Below are positions 17,709 to 26,224 of a stretch of DNA of 64,000 bases, in pieces. The notes beneath the pieces were generated by a model. That model was not told the DNA's origin, searched no databases, and saw nothing but the letters and a program-made list of their open reading frames with translations. Origin of the DNA: CANKHA01 sp963750965. GTDB lineage: Bacteria > Pseudomonadota > Alphaproteobacteria > Rhizobiales > Xanthobacteraceae. Positions within the stretch are counted from its first letter, which is position 1, and each line of letters opens with the position of its first letter. The stretch is from the NCBI GenBank assembly GCA_963750965.1, contig CAVVSK010000011.1, positions 325,530 to 389,529 on the forward strand, read 5' to 3'. A program made the translations under genes and the position numbers.

Positions 17709-17957
17709 TCAGCGCAGCCACCACGGCGGCGGACCGTGCTTCTCGATCGCATCCACGATCTCGCGGTGCCTGCGATCCTCCCGCTTCATGTGGACGGCGA
17801 TGACGGCGTGGATTGACGGCACCAGCCAGAGCACCGGGAAGATCAGCCCTAAGATCACGCAGGGCACGATCAGCACCAGATTGAAGATCGCCGAGAACGG
17901 CTGCCCATTGAGCAAGAGGCCGAGCGGCGGCAACAAAGCGGCGAGAACGTAGATCAT
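17709..17957 (-). CDS. Pmp3/YqaE-like small membrane protein
   Basis: An 82-residue protein with two hydrophobic helices (about 2-18 and 22-55) and a polar, charged C-terminal tail ending PPPWWLR. The pattern LPPLGLLLNG-x-FNLVLIVPC-x-GLIFPVLWLVPSIHA resembles the Pmp3/YqaE proteolipid family, whose members occur in the plasma membrane and are linked with salt or cold tolerance. The tail is longer than in typical 50-residue members. Convergent with the OmpA-domain gene. Confidence 0.65.
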   Translation of the reverse strand: MIYVLAALLPPLGLLLNGQPFSAIFNLVLIVPCVILGLIFPVLWLVPSIHAVIAVHMKREDRRHREIVDAIEKHGPPPWWLR

Positions 17958-17967
17958 GGCGGCTCCC

Positions 17968-18077
17968 TAGCGCATGATCCGGCGAAGTGGGAACCGGTTC
18001 GCCGATAGGATCATGCGCCACTTTGATAAGTTCCCGCGCGATCGCACCCAAAACCGGTATCCACTTGCTGATCGCGC
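17968..18077. repeat. two REP-like palindromic elements
   Basis: First element 17968-18020: GCGCATGATCC at one end and GGATCATGCGC at the other, with GTGGGAACCGGTTC between. Second element 18036-18077: GCGCGATC / GATCGCGC around ACCGGTATCCAC. Both resemble the dispersed palindromes with GTGGGAACCGGTT cores that are common between genes in Bradyrhizobium relatives. They fill most of the gap between the Pmp3-like gene and the odc leader. Confidence 0.7.
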
Positions 18078-18244
18078 ACTGTCGTCGGCGTCATGTAATG
18101 AGCCGCGAGGCGATTGCCAGCGCCCAACGCTCGGCCACTGCGCTCACGGTCCGGCGGCAGCCAAAATAATTCTTGCATTCCCCGCAAAAACTATTATTTC
18201 CGCGCTTGCCCAATTTCGCACGTGCCTGTGGTCGCGTGTCGGTC

Positions 18245-18600
18245 GGTAGGTATCCGGACAAGAGGCCGGACAGCCGCCTGGGGAAGCGAGAGCCTCCTCA
18301 AGAAATCTGACCGGCAGCCGGAAGCGAAACCGGTGAACTCCGTTCTCAGCGGGGGACGCGACTTAAAGCAACGACGGACGGGCTTCTTGGTCTCTGCCGG
18401 CCTTCCAACAGCCGGCCCCGAAACTGAAGAGGCTTGTTTTTCATTGCCGGCCGTGCGGTGCGGGGGTCTCCTCCAATCCAAGCCAAGGCAGCTTCCGCGG
18501 GTTCTCGAACCCTTACCGTCAGGCGCGTATCCACCGCGCGCCACGGAGAGGCCGAAAATCCGCACTTACGAGGCGATTCGTCGCCTCACGAGCTGTATGG
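18245..18600 (+). promoter_or_regulatory. long structured leader of odc (candidate speF-type leader RNA)
   Basis: About 350 bases before odc carry no convincing gene but many stem-forming blocks: TCCGG/CCGGA near 18255, GCCGGC/GCCGGC around 18400-18420, and a UUCG-capped hairpin GAGGCGA TTCG TCGCCTC at 18570-18587. The ribosome site GGGGAGAG follows at 18599. Alphaproteobacterial ornithine decarboxylase genes are known to carry a long conserved leader called the speF motif; position, length and structure fit, but I could not run the covariance model. Confidence 0.55.
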
Positions 18601-18611
18601 GGAGAGCGCCG

Positions 18612-19754
18612 ATGACTGCGCGCATCCAGGAGTTTCTGCGCCATCGCCGCGAAAGCGGGCTCGACCGCGAGGCCTGCCTCGTTGTCGACCTTGAGGTGGT
18701 GCGCGACAACTACAATGCCTTCGCCAAGGCTTTGCCCGACACGCGCGTGTTTTACGCGGTGAAGGCCAATCCGGCGCCGGAGGTGCTCTCGCTGTTGGCC
18801 GGGCTCGGCTCCTGCTTCGACACCGCCTCGGTCCCGGAGATCGAGATGGTGCTGGCGGCGGGCGCGGGGGCCGATCGGATCTCCTATGGCAACACCATCA
18901 AGAAAGAGCGCGACATCGCGCGCGCCTTTGAATTGGGGATTCGGCTGTTCGCGGTCGACAGCAAGGCCGAGGTGGAGAAGATCGCGCGTGCCGCTCCCGG
19001 CAGCCGCGTCTTCTGCCGCATCCTGTGCGATGGCGCGGGCGCGGAATGGCCGCTGTCGCGCAAATTCGGCTGCGAGCCGGCGATGGCGGTGGAGGTGCTG
19101 GAGCATGCGCTCCGGCTCGGGCTGGAGCCTTATGGGGTGTCGTTCCATGTCGGCTCGCAGCAGCGCAACCAGCATGCCTGGGACAAGGCCTTGGCCTCGG
19201 CGGCCTCGGTGTTCCGTGAATGCGGCGAGCGCGGCATGAACCTGTCGATGGTCAATCTGGGCGGCGGTTTTCCGACCAAATACCTGAAGAACGTGCCGAC
19301 GGTGAAGACCTATGGCTCGGCGATCTTCAAGGCGCTGCGCAAGCACTTCGGCAACCGCATTCCGGAGACCATCATCGAGCCGGGCCGCGGCATGGTTGGC
19401 AATGCCGGGGTGATCGAGACCGAAGTTGTGCTGGTGTCGAAGAAGGCGGAGGAGGACGACGTGCGCTGGGTCTATCTCGACATCGGCAAGTTCGGCGGCC
19501 TGGCCGAGACCATGGACGAGTCGATCCGCTACCCGATCAAGACCCCGCGGGACGGCGGGGAGCTGGCGCCTTGCGTGCTGGCCGGGCCGACCTGCGACTC
19601 CGCGGACGTGCTCTACGAGAAGCAGCCTTATCCGCTGCCGGTCTCGCTCGAGATCGGCGACAAGCTGCTGATCGAGGGCACCGGCGCCTATACCGCGACC
19701 TATGCCTCGGTCGCCTTCAACGGCTTCGCGCCGCTAAAGACCTTCCACATCTGA
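18612..19754 (+). CDS. odc: ornithine decarboxylase (fold III, PLP)
   Basis: A 380-residue PLP enzyme starting at ATG 18612, with GGGGAGAG 5 bases upstream. The PLP lysine is in YAVKANP (K51). Other hallmarks are FHVGSQ (about 179), the phosphate-binding NLGGGFPT (about 215), EPGRGMVG (about 258) and the second-subunit cysteine in PTCDSAD (C328). The short alanine-racemase-fold form without the diaminopimelate insertions points to ornithine or lysine/ornithine decarboxylase, producing putrescine. Followed by an acetyltransferase gene and homospermidine synthase, a common alphaproteobacterial polyamine module. The frame is open far upstream, but that part is the structured leader. Confidence 0.88.
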   Translation: MTARIQEFLRHRRESGLDREACLVVDLEVVRDNYNAFAKALPDTRVFYAVKANPAPEVLSLLAGLGSCFDTASVPEIEMVLAAGAGADRISYGNTIKKERDIARAFELGIRLFAVDSKAEVEKIARAAPGSRVFCRILCDGAGAEWPLSRKFGCEPAMAVEVLEHALRLGLEPYGVSFHVGSQQRNQHAWDKALASAASVFRECGERGMNLSMVNLGGGFPTKYLKNVPTVKTYGSAIFKALRKHFGNRIPETIIEPGRGMVGNAGVIETEVVLVSKKAEEDDVRWVYLDIGKFGGLAETMDESIRYPIKTPRDGGELAPCVLAGPTCDSADVLYEKQPYPLPVSLEIGDKLLIEGTGAYTATYASVAFNGFAPLKTFHI

Positions 19755-19866
19755 GGTGGGAGAGCTCGAATAACCGGAAGCCGGTTCGCCGGCTTCCATC
19801 CCGTCACAACAAGTTTGCTGACAACACTCCGCGGGCTGTGCGCCGTGGGAGTGGGAGTGATGCGCG

Positions 19867-20464
19867 ATGACTGCTCTGCGGAAAACCTCTGCTGCTATCA
19901 CCGACGCCGCGCCGTTCGCCATCCGCGCGGAGCGAGCCTCGGACGTTGCCGCGCGCGAAGCGCTGCTCGATGCGAGCTTCGGCAGGAACCGCCGCGCGCG
20001 CACGTGCCAGCGCCTGCGCGAGGGACGTGCGCCCGCCGACGGTCTTGGCTTTCACGGCGGTTCATCGGGGCCGTTTGGCCGGTACCGTGCGCTTGTGGCA
20101 TGTCAGCGCCGGCGGCATTCCCGCGCTGGTGCTCGGGCCGCTGGCGGTTGACAGCGGCTGCCGCAATCTCGGCATCGGCGCGGCTTTGGTCACGCATGCC
20201 TTGGCGGCAGCAAAGGCGCGCGGCCACGGCGCCATTATCCTGCTGGGCGATGCGCCTTACTACGCGCGCTTTGGCTTCTCGACGGACAAGACTGGAGAAC
20301 TTGCCCTGCCGGGGCCGTTCGAACGCGAGCGGCTGCTCGGTCTCGAACTGCGCCAGGGCGCCCTCGACGGCGCGTGGGGAATGATCGTACCGACCGGGAT
20401 GACAGCGCGTCGCCCGCGGCCAGTTGCCGGGAAAATCCGGCAATTGGCGTCGCAATCGGCTTAA
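19867..20464 (+). pseudogene. GNAT N-acetyltransferase, split by a +1 frameshift
   Basis: The N-terminal frame (ATG 19867) reads FAIRAERASDVAAREALLDA...LREGRAPADGL. The rest continues in the next frame from about 20045: LAFTAVHRGRLAGTVRLWHV, then the acetyl-CoA loop SGCRNLGIGAALVTHAL and YYARFGFS, all classic GNAT features. Removing one T from GGTCTTGG near 20043 joins them into a 198-residue enzyme. Related enzymes sit between odc and hss in many rhizobial genomes; the substrate is unknown. As given, the protein would be cut before the cofactor site. Confidence 0.75.
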
Positions 20465-20564
20465 TCAAGCGGCTTGATTTGAACATCAGGACACGGCATT
20501 GCGGGACGCGACGGGCCCGCAACGCCTGTGTCATTGCCGAAGCTATCTTTTTGGAGACCACAGC

Positions 20565-21992
20565 ATGAGCGCTTTCCCCATCCATGCCAAAATCACGGGG
20601 CCGATCGTGATGATCGGCTTCGGCTCCATCGGCAAAGGCACGCTGCCGCTGATCGAACGGCACTTCGAATACGACCCGAAGCGGTTTGTCATCATCGATC
20701 CGCATGAAGAAGGCGAACTGGCCAAGAAGCACGGCGTGCGCTTCATCAAGGAAGCGGTCACCAAGGACAATTACCGGCAGTTGCTGACGCCGCTTCTTAC
20801 CGCCGGCGGCGGCCAGGGTTTCTGCGTCAATCTCTCGGTCGACACCTCTTCGGTGGCGATCATGGAACTGTGCCGCGAAATCGGCGCGCTCTATATCGAC
20901 ACGGTGGTCGAGCCCTGGGCCGGTTTCTATTTCGACGATACGCTTGGCCCGGAGAAGCGCACGAATTATGCGCTGCGCGAAACCTTGCTGGCGGCCAAGC
21001 GCAAGAAGCCCGGCGGCCCGACCGCGGTCTCCACCTGCGGCGCCAATCCCGGCATGGTGTCCTGGTTCGTCAAACAGGCGCTGCTCAACCTCGCGCGCGA
21101 CCTGAAAGTCGACGCGAAGGAGCCAAAGAGCCGCGAGGAATGGGGCCGGCTGGCGCAGAAGCTCGGCGTCAAGGGCATCCATATCGCCGAGCGCGACACG
21201 CAGCGTTCGAAGAAGCCAAAGCCGCTCGACGTCTTCGTCAATACCTGGTCGGTGGAAGGTTTCGTGTCGGAAGGCCTGCAGCCGGCCGAGCTCGGCTGGG
21301 GCACACACGAGAAATCGATGCCGGGCAATGGGCGCAAGCACAGCGAAGGCTGCCAGGCCGCGATCTATCTGTTGCAGCCCGGCGCGAATACGCGCGTGCG
21401 CTCATGGTGCCCGACGCCGGGACCGCAATACGGCTTCCTGGTCACGCATAACGAGTCGATCTCGATCGCGGACTATTTCACCCTGCGCGAGGGCGACAAG
21501 GTGGTGTATCGCCCGACCTGCCATTACGCCTATCACCCGGCGAACGACGCGGTGCTGTCGCTGCACGAAATGTTCGGGGCCAACGGCAAGATGCAGTCGT
21601 CATGGCACATCCTCGACGAGAACGAGATCGTGGACGGGATCGACGAGCTCGGCGTGCTGCTCTACGGCCACGGCAAGAATGCCTATTGGTACGGCTCGCA
21701 GCTTTCCATCGAGGAAACGCGCGGGCTCGCGCCGTATCAGAATGCCACCGGCCTGCAGGTGTCCTCGGCCGTGCTCGCGGGCATGGTCTGGGCGCTGGAG
21801 AATCCGACTGCCGGCATCGTCGAAGCGGACGAGATGGATTTTCGCCGCTGCCTGGAAATCCAGATGCCTTACCTCGGGCCGGTGAAAGGCTATTACACCG
21901 ACTGGACCCCGCTCACTGGCCGCGGGCAATTGTTCCCCGAGGATCTCGACAAGGACGATCCCTGGCAGTTCAAGAATGTGCTGGTGATTTAA
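20565..21992 (+). CDS. hss: homospermidine synthase
   Basis: A 475-residue enzyme starting at ATG 20565, with GGAG 8 bases upstream. It makes homospermidine from two putrescines, or from putrescine plus spermidine, with NAD as recycled cofactor. The N-terminal Rossmann loop reads VMIGFGSIGKGTLP (about 15-28) and the saccharopine-dehydrogenase-like fold follows, with STCGANPGMVSWFVKQ, NTWSVEGFVSEGLQPAELGW and VEPWAGFYFDD conserved in this family. Full length. It uses the product of odc upstream, so the locus encodes a complete ornithine to homospermidine route. Confidence 0.93.
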   Translation: MSAFPIHAKITGPIVMIGFGSIGKGTLPLIERHFEYDPKRFVIIDPHEEGELAKKHGVRFIKEAVTKDNYRQLLTPLLTAGGGQGFCVNLSVDTSSVAIMELCREIGALYIDTVVEPWAGFYFDDTLGPEKRTNYALRETLLAAKRKKPGGPTAVSTCGANPGMVSWFVKQALLNLARDLKVDAKEPKSREEWGRLAQKLGVKGIHIAERDTQRSKKPKPLDVFVNTWSVEGFVSEGLQPAELGWGTHEKSMPGNGRKHSEGCQAAIYLLQPGANTRVRSWCPTPGPQYGFLVTHNESISIADYFTLREGDKVVYRPTCHYAYHPANDAVLSLHEMFGANGKMQSSWHILDENEIVDGIDELGVLLYGHGKNAYWYGSQLSIEETRGLAPYQNATGLQVSSAVLAGMVWALENPTAGIVEADEMDFRRCLEIQMPYLGPVKGYYTDWTPLTGRGQLFPEDLDKDDPWQFKNVLVI

Positions 21993-22008
21993 CAAGGTGG
22001 AGCGGAAC

Positions 22009-22203
22009 ATGCGCACGGCCGCTTTTTTCGCTGGAATGCTTTTGCTGCTGCTCGGCCTGCTTTGGATCGGACAGGGCACCGGTTATTTCCCCTATCCGTC
22101 CCACAGCTTCATGATCAGCGAAATGACCTGGGCCTACCGCGGAGCCGGCGCTGCGCTGGCGGGGCTCATCGTCATCCTGATCTCGCGCAGGCTCGGGCGC
22201 TGA
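22009..22203 (+). CDS. small two-helix membrane protein
   Basis: A 64-residue protein from ATG 22009, with AAGGTGGAG 6 bases upstream, 16 bases after hss. Two hydrophobic helices (about 3-20 and 43-60) flank a short loop with TGYFPYPSHSFMI, and it ends ISRRLGR. The family is unknown to me, but short spacing and a strong ribosome site suggest it is translated from the hss transcript. Confidence 0.65.
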   Translation: MRTAAFFAGMLLLLLGLLWIGQGTGYFPYPSHSFMISEMTWAYRGAGAALAGLIVILISRRLGR

Positions 22204-22322
22204 TCTCGCCGCCGCATTCTGTCGCCCCCTCTGGCAAGCCCACCTGGATTCGTGCATGAATCGGCGCAACCCCCCGGACACGCGACGATCACGGAGGGAT
22301 CTTGCACCATGGAGGAAGCGGA

Positions 22323-23402
22323 ATGCGGCGTCTCGGCCTGGTTTGCGCAAGTCTGTTGGCGGTTTCCGTCCCGCTGACGAACGCCTTCGCTGAAAGCGTC
22401 GAAGAATTTTACAAAGGCCGCCAGGTGACTGTCATCGTCACCGGCGCCACCGGCTCGATCTACGATCTCTCGGCCCGCCTCGTCACCCGTTACATGTCCG
22501 AATACATTCCTGGCAAGCCGACGATGGTGGTCAAGATGATGACCGGCGGCGGTCACCTGATCGGCACCAACTGGCTCTATAACGTCGCACCGCGCGACGG
22601 CTCGGTGCTGGCCTCGATCGGCGAAGCCATTCCGCTCACCCAGGTGCTGGAACCGGAGAAAGTCAAATTCGATGTCAGCAAGTTCAACTGGCTCGGCAAT
22701 CCGGGGCTAAGCAACCTTGTTCTGTCGACCTGGGCCGACAAGGGCGTTAAAACCATTGAAGAGGCGAAGAAAAAGGAAGTCATCATTGGCGCCGGCGGGC
22801 CGACCTCGCCGTCCGGCCAAATTCCGCGCGCGCTCAACAACGTCGTGGGCACCAAGTTCAAGATCATCGTCGGCTTCCCCTCCACCTCAATCGATCTCGC
22901 CATGGAGCGCGGCGAGGTGGACGGGCGCGGCAGCGCGCAGGTAAGCTGGTGGAAGACCGGGCGTCCGCATTGGGTGGCGGAGAACAAGCTCAATCATCTG
23001 GTGCAATGGGGCCAGAAGCGCGATCCGGATCTTCCCAACGTGCCGCTGTTGACCGAGCTCGCGAGCAATGAAGCGGAGCGGCAGGTCTTCGCGCTGCTGT
23101 CCTCCACCGTCATCGTCGGCCGGCCGATCCTGACCACGCCGGACGTGCCGGCGGACCGCCTCGCCGCACTGAAAGAAGCCTTCGCCAAGACGATGAAGGA
23201 CCCACACTTCCTGGAGGAAGCCAAGAAGCTCAACCTCGAGATCAATCCGCTTTATGCCGATGAGATGCAGAAGCTGATCAACGATGTGATCGCCACCAAG
23301 CCGGAAGTGGTGACGCTCGCCAAGGCCGCCATCACCGAGGGTGAGGTCTTTGACTGCAAGAAACTGGTGAAAGACGCAGGTCTCTGCGAAGAGAAGAAAT
23401 AG
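22323..23402 (+). CDS. Bug/TctC family periplasmic binding protein (orphan)
   Basis: A 359-residue secreted protein starting at ATG 22323 (GGAGGAAG 5 bases upstream) with a signal peptide ending NAFA. The Bug fold is shown by EEFYKGRQVTVIVTGATG, YIPGKPTMVVKMMTGGGH, NWLYNVAPRDGSVLAS and a C-terminal PADRLAALKEAFAKTMKDP. Bug proteins bind carboxylates or other organic acids for tripartite tricarboxylate transporters or for sensing. No TctA or TctB gene is near. It is followed after 16 bases by a VOC protein gene. Confidence 0.87.
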   Translation: MRRLGLVCASLLAVSVPLTNAFAESVEEFYKGRQVTVIVTGATGSIYDLSARLVTRYMSEYIPGKPTMVVKMMTGGGHLIGTNWLYNVAPRDGSVLASIGEAIPLTQVLEPEKVKFDVSKFNWLGNPGLSNLVLSTWADKGVKTIEEAKKKEVIIGAGGPTSPSGQIPRALNNVVGTKFKIIVGFPSTSIDLAMERGEVDGRGSAQVSWWKTGRPHWVAENKLNHLVQWGQKRDPDLPNVPLLTELASNEAERQVFALLSSTVIVGRPILTTPDVPADRLAALKEAFAKTMKDPHFLEEAKKLNLEINPLYADEMQKLINDVIATKPEVVTLAKAAITEGEVFDCKKLVKDAGLCEEKK

Positions 23403-23418
23403 GCGTAGGAGAGAAACA

Positions 23419-24238
23419 GTGTTCGCACAAATCAATCATATGGCGATGGTCAGTCCGATCTATCCGATGCTGGCCAAGTTCTACGAGGCCTATTTCGGGC
23501 TGAAGCCCTCGGGCAAGACCAGCCGGCCGCTGAATGCGGTGACGGTCGGCGACGGTTATGTCGGATTGAACATCAATCCGCTGCGCGACGGCTATGTCGG
23601 CGGGCTCGACCATTTCGGCATGGTGGTCGAGGACCTGGACAAGGTGATGGAGCGGGCGCGGTCGAAATTCCCCAACGCCGCAATCGTCAAGCGTCCTTCC
23701 ACGCGGCCTTTTGCGCAATACAGCGCGCACGATCCGGACGGCAACGTGTTCGATCTGGCGCAGAGAAGTGAGAGTGACAAGCTGGTGGGCGTCTACGCCG
23801 AACAGGTCTCAGGCAACGGTGACGGGAAGCAGTACCCACCTGAACAAGTTCGCCGTCCGCACCCTACATGCCGAGAAATGCGCGGAATTCTATGCCGATG
23901 TGTTCGATCTCAAGCCGCTCAACAAGAAGGACGGCGACGGCTATCACCTAAGTGACGGGCGCGTCACGCTCTCGATCCTGCCGTGGTCGATCCCGATCTT
24001 CGAAAACATGGGCATCAAGCGCCCGGGCCCGGACCATATCGGCTTCAAGGTCGAGAATATCGACGAGTTCAAGAAGCACGTTCAGACCACGGCCGGGATG
24101 AACACCTATCTGATGCCGATGCCGCTCGGCGGCAGCAAGGAAGCCGAAGCGCGCAAGAGCTTCCTGGCTAAGACGGCGGGGGGCAAATATCAGATGGCCG
24201 ATCCCGGCGGCGTCTGGATCGACGTCACTGACGAGTGA
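23419..24238 (+). pseudogene. two-module VOC protein, split by a +1 frameshift
   Basis: Starts at GTG 23419 with AGGAG 7 bases upstream. The first module reads INHMAMVSPIYPMLAKFYEA through AHDPDGNVFDLAQ. The second module lies in the next frame from about 23835: LNKFAVRTLHAEKCAEFYAD, PGPDHIGFKVENIDEF and MADPGGVWIDVTDE. Taking one C from TACCCACC near 23838-23840 gives one protein of about 272 residues. Two-module VOC proteins include extradiol dioxygenases and lactoylglutathione lyases. The first 178 codons alone would make a one-module protein with a wrong tail. Co-transcribed with the Bug gene. Confidence 0.7.
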
Positions 24239-24265
24239 CCGCGAGCGAGAAATTTGTTCTTCGCT

Positions 24266-24288
24266 ATGCCCGGGCTCGTCCCGGGCAT
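24266..24288. repeat. palindrome between convergent genes
   Basis: ATGCCCGGG / CCCGGGCAT with a 5-base loop, a common dispersed palindrome in this bacterial group; it may end transcription from both sides. Confidence 0.55.
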
Positions 24289-24313
24289 GACGTTTAGGTG
24301 GGCAGTGCATTTG

Positions 24314-24461
24314 TTCTCCCTCTCCCCGTGGGGGAGAGGGATGGGGTGAGGGGGTTCAAGTCCGAAGTTAAGTCCCTACGCCCTCACCCGGCTCGCACGC
24401 GTCAAGCCTGACTGCGTAAACTGTCTGGTGCTCGCCACCCTCTCCCCACGGGAGAGGGAAA
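24314..24461. repeat. MITE-like intergenic repeat
   Basis: Both ends are palindromic: CCCTCTCCCCGTGGGGGAGAG on the left and CCCTCTCCCCACGGGAGAGG on the right. Inside, GGGGTGAGGGG pairs with CCCTCACCC. The whole has the structure of a small dispersed element common in proteobacterial intergenic regions. It ends 2 bases before the stop of the TPP enzyme gene. Confidence 0.65.
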
Positions 24462-24463
24462 GA

Positions 24464-26224
24464 CTAGCCCGGCCCGCGGCACACCACGTTCAGCAGCGCC
24501 TGCCGCTTCTCATCGGAGATCACCTTGAGCGCGCGCTCGATCGCCTTCGGCAAGGCCGCCGGATCGGTGACTTGCTCGCCATGGCCGCCGGCCACTTCCA
24601 CCGCCTTTTCAAACTTCAGTGCCGGATCGAAATAGGTCAGCGGCTCGCGGTTGCTCTTGGCGGCAAATCCGTCCGGATAGACTTCGCGCGTGTTGCGCTT
24701 CACCGCGCCCCACATCTGGTTATTGAACACCACCGTGAGGATCGGCAGCTTCTCCGCGGCGGAAACGTAATGCGCGGGAACTGGATTGCCGAACATATAG
24801 GCCCCGTCACCGCATGTGCAGATCACGAGCTTGTCACCCACCGCCGCTTTGATGCCGAGCGCGGTGCCAAGGCCCCAACCAAGCGCACCGGCAGCACCAG
24901 AACTGTAAAAAGTGCCCGGCTTGCTGAAGCTGAGATGCTCCCAGCTGATCGGGGATTCCTTGATGACGATGGCGTCCTGCCCTTTCACCTCATTAAGGCA
25001 ATGTGTGATCCAGGCCGGATGCATCGGCGTGGCGTCCTTCGCCTTCACCAACATTGCCGCCCATTTCTCGCGCTGCGCGGCGCGCTCTTCAGCCAAGCGC
25101 TTGCGCCGTCCCGCGATGCGGTCGCGCGCGGCGCCCTGACGGGACATCAGCGCCTCGGTCAGTGCCGGCAGGGTCGCGCTCAGCACGCCCGAGATCGCCA
25201 GATCGCAGGTGAAGCCGCGGATCGGATAAGAGGAGAAGATCGGATCGACGCCGATATGGATCACCTTGGCATCGCGCGGCGGCGCCTTCTTGCTGGGAAT
25301 CCAAGGCACGTCGCATTCGGCCACGATCACCAGGTCGGCATTCGCAAGTAACGCATCCGGCTCGTAGCCCAGATGCATGCGATGATCGGTCGGCAGGCAC
25401 ATGTAGCGCGGCTTGCGCTGCGTCACCGGGATCGCGAAGCAATCCGCCAGAGCAGCGAGCTTGGCCACCTCACCTTCGTCGCGGCCGGCGCTGGACGTGA
25501 CCAGAACCGGGCGCTCCGCGCGCGCGATCAGCTCGGCCGCTTCATCGATGGCGCGCGGATCGGGATGCGGCGCCGACGGAGTGGCGTGGCGCGAAGGCGA
25601 GGTATAGATGAAATTAGATACCGGCGACGCCAAAACTTCGCGCGGCAGCGTCAGGTAGATCGGCCCCTTCGGCTCCGCCGTGGCGACGTTGATGGCGCGG
25701 TCGACGGTCGCTTCGAGCACATGCGCATTCGGCAGCTCGTAATCCCACTTGGTGAATTCCCGTACCATCGCACCCTGGTCGCGCATCTCCTGCGGCCAAT
25801 GGATCTCTCCGGTGCGCTCACCGGTCGCTCCGCCTTCCTCGGCATACGGCGTGCGGCCGGCGGTAAACAAGACCGGGATGTTGCCGCGCCAGCAATTCAT
25901 CAGGCCGGCGATCGCATTGGCGGTGCCAACATTGACGTGCACCATCACGAGCTGCGGCTTGCCGGTCTTGAGGTAATAGCCGAGCGCCATGCAGATCGCG
26001 ACGTTCTCATGCGGGACTGTCACCGGCCTCGGCACCCGCGTGCCATGGGCCTCAGCTTTCGCCAGCGCCTCGATCAGCGGGGCGAAATCGGTCCCGGCAT
26101 TGGCAAAGAGGTAATCGACGCCACGGTCGGCAAGCAGTGCGAGATACGCATCAGCCGTCGTTCCCGAGGAAATGGTCTTTACAGGAACAGTGCCATCTGC
26201 GGCGGGCGGGCGGGCAGTTGTCAT
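24464..26224 (-). CDS. thiamine-diphosphate-dependent enzyme, acetolactate synthase-like
   Basis: A 586-residue ThDP enzyme. The N-terminal Pyr domain has GVDYLFANAGTDFAPLIEAL and the catalytic glutamate region TVPHENVAICMALGYYLKTG. The central domain (about 220-360) includes ERPVLVTSSAGRDEGEV. The PP domain has GALGWGLGTALGIK and the cofactor motif GDGAYMFGNPVPAHY...VVFNNQ. This is the acetolactate synthase / benzoylformate decarboxylase superfamily; a 2-oxo-acid decarboxylase or carboligase role in the local pathway is an inference. The start overlaps the stop of the next upstream gene (ATGA), so translation is coupled. Confidence 0.82.
   Translation of the reverse strand: MTTARPPAADGTVPVKTISSGTTADAYLALLADRGVDYLFANAGTDFAPLIEALAKAEAHGTRVPRPVTVPHENVAICMALGYYLKTGKPQLVMVHVNVGTANAIAGLMNCWRGNIPVLFTAGRTPYAEEGGATGERTGEIHWPQEMRDQGAMVREFTKWDYELPNAHVLEATVDRAINVATAEPKGPIYLTLPREVLASPVSNFIYTSPSRHATPSAPHPDPRAIDEAAELIARAERPVLVTSSAGRDEGEVAKLAALADCFAIPVTQRKPRYMCLPTDHRMHLGYEPDALLANADLVIVAECDVPWIPSKKAPPRDAKVIHIGVDPIFSSYPIRGFTCDLAISGVLSATLPALTEALMSRQGAARDRIAGRRKRLAEERAAQREKWAAMLVKAKDATPMHPAWITHCLNEVKGQDAIVIKESPISWEHLSFSKPGTFYSSGAAGALGWGLGTALGIKAAVGDKLVICTCGDGAYMFGNPVPAHYVSAAEKLPILTVVFNNQMWGAVKRNTREVYPDGFAAKSNREPLTYFDPALKFEKAVEVAGGHGEQVTDPAALPKAIERALKVISDEKRQALLNVVCRGPG

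Noticed and set aside
18114..18611. N-terminal extension of ornithine decarboxylase
   Set aside because: The frame is open, but the sequence is hairpin-rich, has no family similarity, and a strong ribosome site precedes ATG 18612.
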